Assembly: GCA_002491195.1 (NCBI GenBank)
Contig: DKVL01000112.1
Span: 1-9,378, forward strand
Direction: 5' to 3'
Source: Lachnospiraceae bacterium UBA7179
GTDB lineage: Bacteria; Bacillota; Clostridia; Lachnospirales; Lachnospiraceae
Length of the DNA stretch: 9,378 nt
The notes beneath the pieces were generated by a model that saw nothing but the letters and a program-made list of their open reading frames with translations, had not been told where the DNA came from and did not search any database. The translations under genes were made by a program, and so were the position numbers. Shown one piece after another: positions 5,702 to 9,378 of this stretch; positions within the stretch are counted from its first letter, which is position 1, and every line of letters begins with the position of its first letter.

Positions 5702-5732
5702 TATAGAAAACAAAATGATACGATTTTCTATA
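5702..5732 (+). promoter_or_regulatory. 5' leader hairpin next to the methyltransferase ribosome binding site
   Basis: TATAGAAAA (5702-5710) pairs perfectly with TTTTCTATA (5724-5732) around a 13-nt loop. It stops two bases before GGAG (5735-5738), so it could affect ribosome access or mRNA stability. The stem is A/T-rich and only moderately stable. Confidence 0.4.
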
Positions 5733-5746
5733 GTGGAGAATATTGA

Positions 5747-6937
5747 ATGAAGAGATATGAATTGATAGCACCATGTCATTTCGGTCTGGAAGCAGTCTTA
5801 AAACAGGAGATCATAGATCTTGGATATGATGTGTCTGTGGTGGAGGATGGCAGAGTGACATTTATCGGAGATGACGAGGCAGTCTGCCGCGCCAATATAG
5901 GGCTCAGGACAGCAGAGCGGATTCTCATAAAGGTAGGAAGCTTTCATGCGGAGACATTTGACGACCTGTTTGAAAATACCAGGGCGCTTGCGTGGGAGGA
6001 ATACATACCATCAGACGGAAAATTCTGGGTTGCGAAGGCGGCGAGCATCAAGAGTCAGCTCTTCTCCCCGTCGGATATACAGTCCATTATGAAAAAAGCA
6101 ATGGTGGAGCGCTTGAAACAAGTGTATCACGTCAGCTGGTTTCGTGAGGATGGACAGAGCTTTCCAGTGCGTGTCTTTCTGATGAAGGACAATGTGACAG
6201 TAGGGCTGGACACAACAGGCGAGTCCTTACATAAAAGAGGATACCGCAAATATACGGCGAAAGCGCCAATTGCTGAGAATCTTGCGGCGGCGCTGATCAT
6301 GCTGACACCTTGGAAAAGTGACAGAATCCTTGTGGACCCATTTTGCGGAAGCGGTACGATATTGATTGAGGCGGCGCTGATGGCGGCAAACATTGCCCCA
6401 GGTATGAAAAGAGGATATACAGCGCTGAAGTGGGGACATCTCATCGATCAGAAAGTGTGGGACGACTGCTATAACGAGGCAAGGGAAATGGTCGACAAGT
6501 CGGTCTCCGTTGATCTCGAAGGCAGTGATCTCGATCCCGGGATGATCAGGATTGCAGAACAGAATGCGCATCTTGCAGGCGTTGCAGATCTGATAAAATT
6601 CAGGCAAAAGGATGTGGGGAGCTTATCGCACGACGGAAAATATGGTTTTATCATAACGAACCCGCCTTATGGTGAGCGGCTCGAGGAGAAGGCGAACATA
6701 CCGCCGCTTTACAGAAAATTGGGAGAGCGGTTCAAGAGCCTTGATACCTGGTCACTGTATTTGATTACTTCTTATGAGGATGCGCAGCGGGATATTGGCA
6801 GAAAGGCAGATAAGAATAGAAAGATTTATAATGGTATGATGAAGACATATTATTATCAGTTTATGGGACCGCGTCCGCCAAAAAACAGGCAGACAGTTAA
6901 GGATAGAAAGAATGATGCAGATCAAGAATGTGGTTGA
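5747..6937 (+). CDS. THUMP-domain class I SAM-dependent RNA methyltransferase (RlmL/YpsC family)
   Basis: 396 residues, typical of the stand-alone Firmicutes members (B. subtilis YpsC-like); the E. coli relative RlmL makes m2G2445 in 23S rRNA as part of a fusion. Residues 1-60 form the N-terminal ferredoxin-like part, and about 60-155 the THUMP RNA-binding domain, ending VRVFLMKDNVTVGLDTTGES. LHKRGYRKYTAKAPIAENLA (161-180) leads into the Rossmann-fold catalytic domain, with SAM motif I DPFCGSGT (197-204) and catalytic motif IV NPPY (305-308). The expected product is N2-methylguanosine in 23S rRNA; the exact site is inferred from the family. The ATG at 5747 has GGAG (5735-5738) eight bases upstream. 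The 3' end overlaps the next gene by 26 bp, suggesting translational coupling. It appears to be the first gene of a four-gene operon. Confidence 0.9.
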   Translation: MKRYELIAPCHFGLEAVLKQEIIDLGYDVSVVEDGRVTFIGDDEAVCRANIGLRTAERILIKVGSFHAETFDDLFENTRALAWEEYIPSDGKFWVAKAASIKSQLFSPSDIQSIMKKAMVERLKQVYHVSWFREDGQSFPVRVFLMKDNVTVGLDTTGESLHKRGYRKYTAKAPIAENLAAALIMLTPWKSDRILVDPFCGSGTILIEAALMAANIAPGMKRGYTALKWGHLIDQKVWDDCYNEAREMVDKSVSVDLEGSDLDPGMIRIAEQNAHLAGVADLIKFRQKDVGSLSHDGKYGFIITNPPYGERLEEKANIPPLYRKLGERFKSLDTWSLYLITSYEDAQRDIGRKADKNRKIYNGMMKTYYYQFMGPRPPKNRQTVKDRKNDADQECG

Positions 6938-8039
6938 AATAAGTCAGGATACAAATATTGAGAGTGATTATGCACTGACGCGGGCAGAAGCTGCACAGAT
7001 CATCGCTGAAAAAAGAGATCGTCTGTATCGGTCGATGCAGATTGGTTCTGTCATTTTTGCGGTCGTGTCCATTGCGATGATGGTGGGCTTTAAAGTGAAT
7101 GAGGGTTTCTTTGACGCGAGCAGCCGTATTGGCATTTTGATGGAAAGTGTAAATGCGCAGGAGAATGAACTTGCAGCACCGAAGGTGAATGTGCGGACTG
7201 TTTTTAAGGATGAAGCAAAAGCGCGTCTGGTGATACCGCTGCAGGAACCAATTTCCAGTGAGGATGTCAGTATTCGGGAAGAGTTTATTCAGAATAAATA
7301 CGTCATAACACTGTCCGGATATTCTGCAAATGTTCCGAATGGAGTGGAACTGGTAAGTGATTCGACAATTATGGATGCAGTGGGCGTCTACAGACAGAAT
7401 GAAGATGTTGTTGTGGAGGTTTACTGCAGGGATCTGTATGAGTATGAGCTGGTGACAGGAAACAGTTCGGTGACGGTGAATTTTCAGAGGATCAGTGACG
7501 AATATGCTGCATCTGCAGTTGTATGGCTTCCCTATGAAGACCGCAATCGTCTGGCACTTCCAGAATGGAGGCAGAGTATTGACAAATTTGCGGCGGACAA
7601 TCGGATAAAACTCTATATGGCGTCCGATATGCAGGAGGAGTACTCGCAGGAGGATGTGATCCTGTTTGCGAATAAGATTCATGCAGACATGGTGCTTGGC
7701 GTGCAGGTGGAACAGAACAATGAACAACAATCCTATATGACAGGGATCTGTAACACAGCGTATTTTATACCGGATTATAACAGCGCGCACTTGTCAGTAG
7801 TGATGGCGGAGGCATTTTTTGAGGCGGCGCAGATCGCGATGCGTGGTTTTGAGGAGGGGGACGACAGCTGTGTTCTGGTATCGAAAGCGACTGTCCCGTC
7901 TGCAGTCATTCAGATTTCTTTGACGCAGAAAGATATGGAAAGCGTAGAAAATGAGTATAGACTCAATGAAAAGATCGTGAATGCCCTGGAGAAAACAATG
8001 GGTGATGTTTTACAGAACTATATCATAAAATCCAATTAG
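6912..8039 (+). CDS. Membrane-anchored degenerate N-acetylmuramoyl-L-alanine amidase-like protein (predicted inactive)
   Basis: 375 residues. Residues 1-41 are cytoplasmic and charged, 42-60 are one membrane segment (MQIGSVIFAVVSIAMMVGF), and the rest should lie outside the membrane. Residues about 92-195 are a beta-rich region that may correspond to an AMIN-like domain. Residues about 200-372 follow the amidase_3 fold: KLYMASD...VILFANKIHADMVLGVQ tracks the family pattern VVMTRD...RVDIANKAKADLFVSIH. The catalytic residues are gone. The family GHGG zinc histidine aligns with E209, the SIHAN histidine with Q265, and the VEVGF glutamate with Q334 (VIQISL). The zinc-binding Glu has no clear equivalent. 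It is thus probably a non-enzymatic peptidoglycan-binding or regulatory homologue of CwlD/AmiC-type amidases. The ATG at 6912 has AAGGA (6899-6903) eight bases upstream. It overlaps the methyltransferase gene and is followed by rdgB. The fold assignment comes from reading the sequence and needs a profile search to confirm. Confidence 0.75.
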   Translation: MMQIKNVVEISQDTNIESDYALTRAEAAQIIAEKRDRLYRSMQIGSVIFAVVSIAMMVGFKVNEGFFDASSRIGILMESVNAQENELAAPKVNVRTVFKDEAKARLVIPLQEPISSEDVSIREEFIQNKYVITLSGYSANVPNGVELVSDSTIMDAVGVYRQNEDVVVEVYCRDLYEYELVTGNSSVTVNFQRISDEYAASAVVWLPYEDRNRLALPEWRQSIDKFAADNRIKLYMASDMQEEYSQEDVILFANKIHADMVLGVQVEQNNEQQSYMTGICNTAYFIPDYNSAHLSVVMAEAFFEAAQIAMRGFEEGDDSCVLVSKATVPSAVIQISLTQKDMESVENEYRLNEKIVNALEKTMGDVLQNYIIKSN

Positions 8040-8079
8040 AAACTGTTCCCGCCTGAAAGACATTCGTGGAACAGAGATA
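8040..8079 (+). repeat. Inverted repeat in the gap before rdgB
   Basis: CTGTTCC (8043-8049) pairs with GGAACAG (8068-8074) around an 18-nt loop, directly after the TAG stop of the upstream gene. It has no T run, so it is not an intrinsic terminator. The left arm (AAACTGTTCC) resembles the arms of the palindromic element at 2810-2870. It may be a processing or stability element, or a decayed repeat copy. Confidence 0.4.
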
Positions 8080-8094
8080 GGGAGGAGCAGACAA

Positions 8095-8712
8095 ATGAAA
8101 GTAGATAAGATTATTTTTGCGACAGGAAATGCCGATAAAATGAAAGAGATACGGATGATCCTGGACGATCTGGGACTGGAAATACAGTCAATGAAAGAAG
8201 CCGGAGTCGCTGTGGAGATTGATGAAAACGGAAAAACTTTCGAGGAAAATGCCATGATCAAAGCATCGGCCATTGCGCAGAAACTCAGAAAGGACGGCGT
8301 GCAGGCGATCGTGCTTGCAGATGATTCCGGACTAGAGATTGATTATCTGAACAGGGAACCGGGAATTTATTCCGCAAGGTATATGGGAGAGGACACACCA
8401 TATGCAGTCAAAAATGCTAATCTGATACAGAGATTAGAGGGTGTTCCTGATGAGAAGCGCACAGCCCGTTTTGTATGTGCAATTGCCGCAGTATTTCCCG
8501 ATGGCAGAAAATTTACCACGAGAGCCACGATTGAAGGAAGAATCGGTTATGAGGAACGCGGAAAGTATGGTTTTGGCTATGATCCGATTTTCTATTTACC
8601 AGAGTATGATAAGTACTCGGCAGAACTTACGCCGGAGGAGAAAAACTGCATCAGCCATCGGGGAAAAGCGTTAGAGGAGATGAAAAAAGTACTGAGACAG
8701 GCGGCAGAATAA
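8095..8712 (+). CDS. rdgB: XTP/dITP diphosphatase (RdgB/HAM1 family)
   Basis: A house-cleaning nucleotide pyrophosphatase that hydrolyses XTP, dITP and ITP to the monophosphate plus pyrophosphate, keeping deaminated purines out of DNA and RNA. At 205 residues it is normal in length for the family. Motifs in order are ATGNADKMKEI (9-19, substrate phosphate binding), ADDSGLEID (75-83, metal-binding acidic residues), GIYSARY (90-96), GKYGFGYDPIF (156-166, base recognition) and SHRGKAL (187-193). The ATG at 8095 has GGAGGAG (8081-8087) seven bases upstream. It lies 55 bp after the amidase-like gene and 35 bp before the phosphoesterase gene. The rdgB-phosphoesterase order also occurs in B. subtilis (ysnA-ysnB). 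Confidence 0.96.
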   Translation: MKVDKIIFATGNADKMKEIRMILDDLGLEIQSMKEAGVAVEIDENGKTFEENAMIKASAIAQKLRKDGVQAIVLADDSGLEIDYLNREPGIYSARYMGEDTPYAVKNANLIQRLEGVPDEKRTARFVCAIAAVFPDGRKFTTRATIEGRIGYEERGKYGFGYDPIFYLPEYDKYSAELTPEEKNCISHRGKALEEMKKVLRQAAE

Positions 8713-8747
8713 AATTCTGTGGGCAGATGGCAGCATGGAGGAATATT

Positions 8748-9230
8748 ATGAAAATTTTAATTGTCAGTGACACACATAGAAAAAACGAAAATTTTTTGAA
8801 AGTGCTGCAGAAGGTCGGGAAAATAGATCTGCTCATACATCTTGGGGATATTGAGGGGAGCGAGTACACGATTCAGGAGGCGGCGGGGTGTCCAGTGGAG
8901 ATGGTTGCTGGAAATAATGATTTTTTTTCCAATTTACCTTCAGAAAAGACTTTACAAATAGGTAACTATTGTGTTATGATAACGCATGGTCACCATTATT
9001 ATATCAACATGGGAAATGAAATGTTAAAAAAGGAAGCGATTGTGCAGGGCGCAGATATCGTGATGTATGGGCATACCCATAAACCGGTGATTGACATTTC
9101 AGAAAAGATTATAGCCATTAATCCGGGAAGTTTGTCCTATCCAAGGCAGGAAAACCGAAAGCCGTCCTATATTATTATGGAAGTAAATGAACGCGGAGAA
9201 GCGAACTTCGAACTGAGATATGTCGAATAG
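8748..9230 (+). CDS. YfcE/YsnB-type metallophosphoesterase
   Basis: 160 residues, a complete small calcineurin-like phosphoesterase of the MJ0936/YfcE family. Two-metal site residues are all visible: D8 and H10 (SDTH), D34 (HLGD), N56 (GNND), H80 (THGHH), and H109 and H111 (GHTH). The family signature NPGSLSYPR (125-133) is present. Relatives hydrolyse phosphodiesters in vitro; the physiological substrate is generally unknown. The start at 8748 is chosen because GGAGG (8737-8741) is six bases upstream and the protein then begins MKILIVSDTH, as in relatives; an upstream in-frame start at 8727 would add seven residues before the ribosome binding site. It is the last gene of the operon. Only A/T-rich weak inverted repeats (about 9230-9265) follow, so termination before the tRNA is unclear. 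Confidence 0.93.
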   Translation: MKILIVSDTHRKNENFLKVLQKVGKIDLLIHLGDIEGSEYTIQEAAGCPVEMVAGNNDFFSNLPSEKTLQIGNYCVMITHGHHYYINMGNEMLKKEAIVQGADIVMYGHTHKPVIDISEKIIAINPGSLSYPRQENRKPSYIIMEVNERGEANFELRYVE

Positions 9231-9283
9231 AATATATTAATTTAATAATATTGAAAAAATATTTGAAAAATGATAAAAAAGTG

Positions 9284-9312
9284 TTGACATACATATAAAA
9301 AACATGTATAAT
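9284..9312 (+). promoter_or_regulatory. Perfect-consensus promoter of the tRNA gene
   Basis: TTGACA (9284-9289), a 17-bp spacer and TATAAT (9307-9312), all matching the sigma-A consensus. Transcription should begin near 9319, giving a leader of about 37 nt before the tRNA. Full consensus fits a strong stable-RNA promoter. Confidence 0.9.
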
Positions 9313-9355
9313 AATATTCGTCGCTGTGAGAAATATTAAATTGAAAATTGAGCGG

Positions 9356-9378
9356 CGGGGTGTGGCTCAGCTTGGCTA
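9356..9378 (+). tRNA. 5' end of a tRNA gene, probably tRNA-Pro (cut by the window edge)
   Basis: The last 23 bases read as a tRNA 5' half: acceptor strand CGGGGTG (9356-9362), T8, G9, D-stem GCTC (9365-9368), then the D-loop AGCTTGGCTA with the invariant A14 and GG. A C at position 1 and this overall 5' sequence match Firmicutes tRNA-Pro as I recall it. The anticodon lies outside the window, so the identity is inferred. Further tRNA or rRNA genes may follow. Confidence 0.75.

Noticed and set aside
6897..7790. A 297-codon open frame on the minus strand opposite the methyltransferase end and the amidase-like gene
   Set aside because: Its product is rich in His, Ile and Cys with no recognisable domain, and it lies wholly opposite genes with good starts and family support. 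It is a shadow frame.
1..9378. CRISPR arrays, IS transposases, phage genes, toxin-antitoxin pairs or a biosynthetic cluster
   Set aside because: There are no regularly spaced repeats, transposase or integrase motifs, or paired small toxin/antitoxin genes on either strand. Apart from the small Asn-rich gene and the palindromic element, the window is ordinary chromosomal content.

Overview
The window looks like chromosomal DNA of a low-to-mid GC gut Firmicute, most likely a Lachnospiraceae (Clostridia). The evidence is a clostridial-type cellobiose phosphorylase, strong GGAGG-type ribosome binding sites, consensus sigma-A promoters, an AT-rich intergenic background, and a housekeeping cluster (RNA methyltransferase, degenerate amidase, RdgB, YfcE-type phosphoesterase, tRNA) of clostridial flavour. 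This assignment is inferred from protein character; no database search was possible. No phage, IS transposase, CRISPR array or defence gene is visible.

Left part (1-4017): a cellobiose-use module. A GH94 cellobiose phosphorylase (125-2560, minus) is divergent from a LacI/GalR-family regulator (3004-4017, plus). The 443-bp gap between them holds two closely matching 20-bp operator-like palindromes, one just downstream of each predicted promoter, plus a third half-similar site in inverted orientation. This fits a repressor that controls both the enzyme and itself. The middle of the gap also holds a 61-bp inverted-repeat element that looks like a small palindromic mobile repeat. The enzyme would split imported cellobiose with phosphate into glucose 1-phosphate and glucose; no transporter lies inside the window.

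Middle (4018-5746): an unrecognised 139-aa soluble protein (4080-4499) followed by a HAAS/DUF1700-type membrane protein (4524-5042) with an Asn-rich linker, then a clear terminator (5055-5086). A roughly 320-bp gene-free stretch follows, containing hairpins and a probable promoter. It leads through a structured leader into a 53-aa protein that is 45% asparagine (5405-5566), which has its own terminator.

Right part (5747-9378): a probable four-gene operon from one promoter (5671-5699). It encodes a THUMP/class I SAM RNA methyltransferase, a membrane-anchored amidase_3-like protein that has lost its zinc and catalytic residues, RdgB (XTP/dITP diphosphatase), and a YfcE/YsnB-type metallophosphoesterase. 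The window ends in the first 23 nt of a tRNA gene (probably tRNA-Pro) behind a perfect-consensus promoter.

The items most worth following up are the pseudo-amidase, the Asn-rich microprotein with its structured leader, the paired LacI operators, and the palindromic repeat whose arm sequence recurs directly after two stop codons elsewhere in the window.
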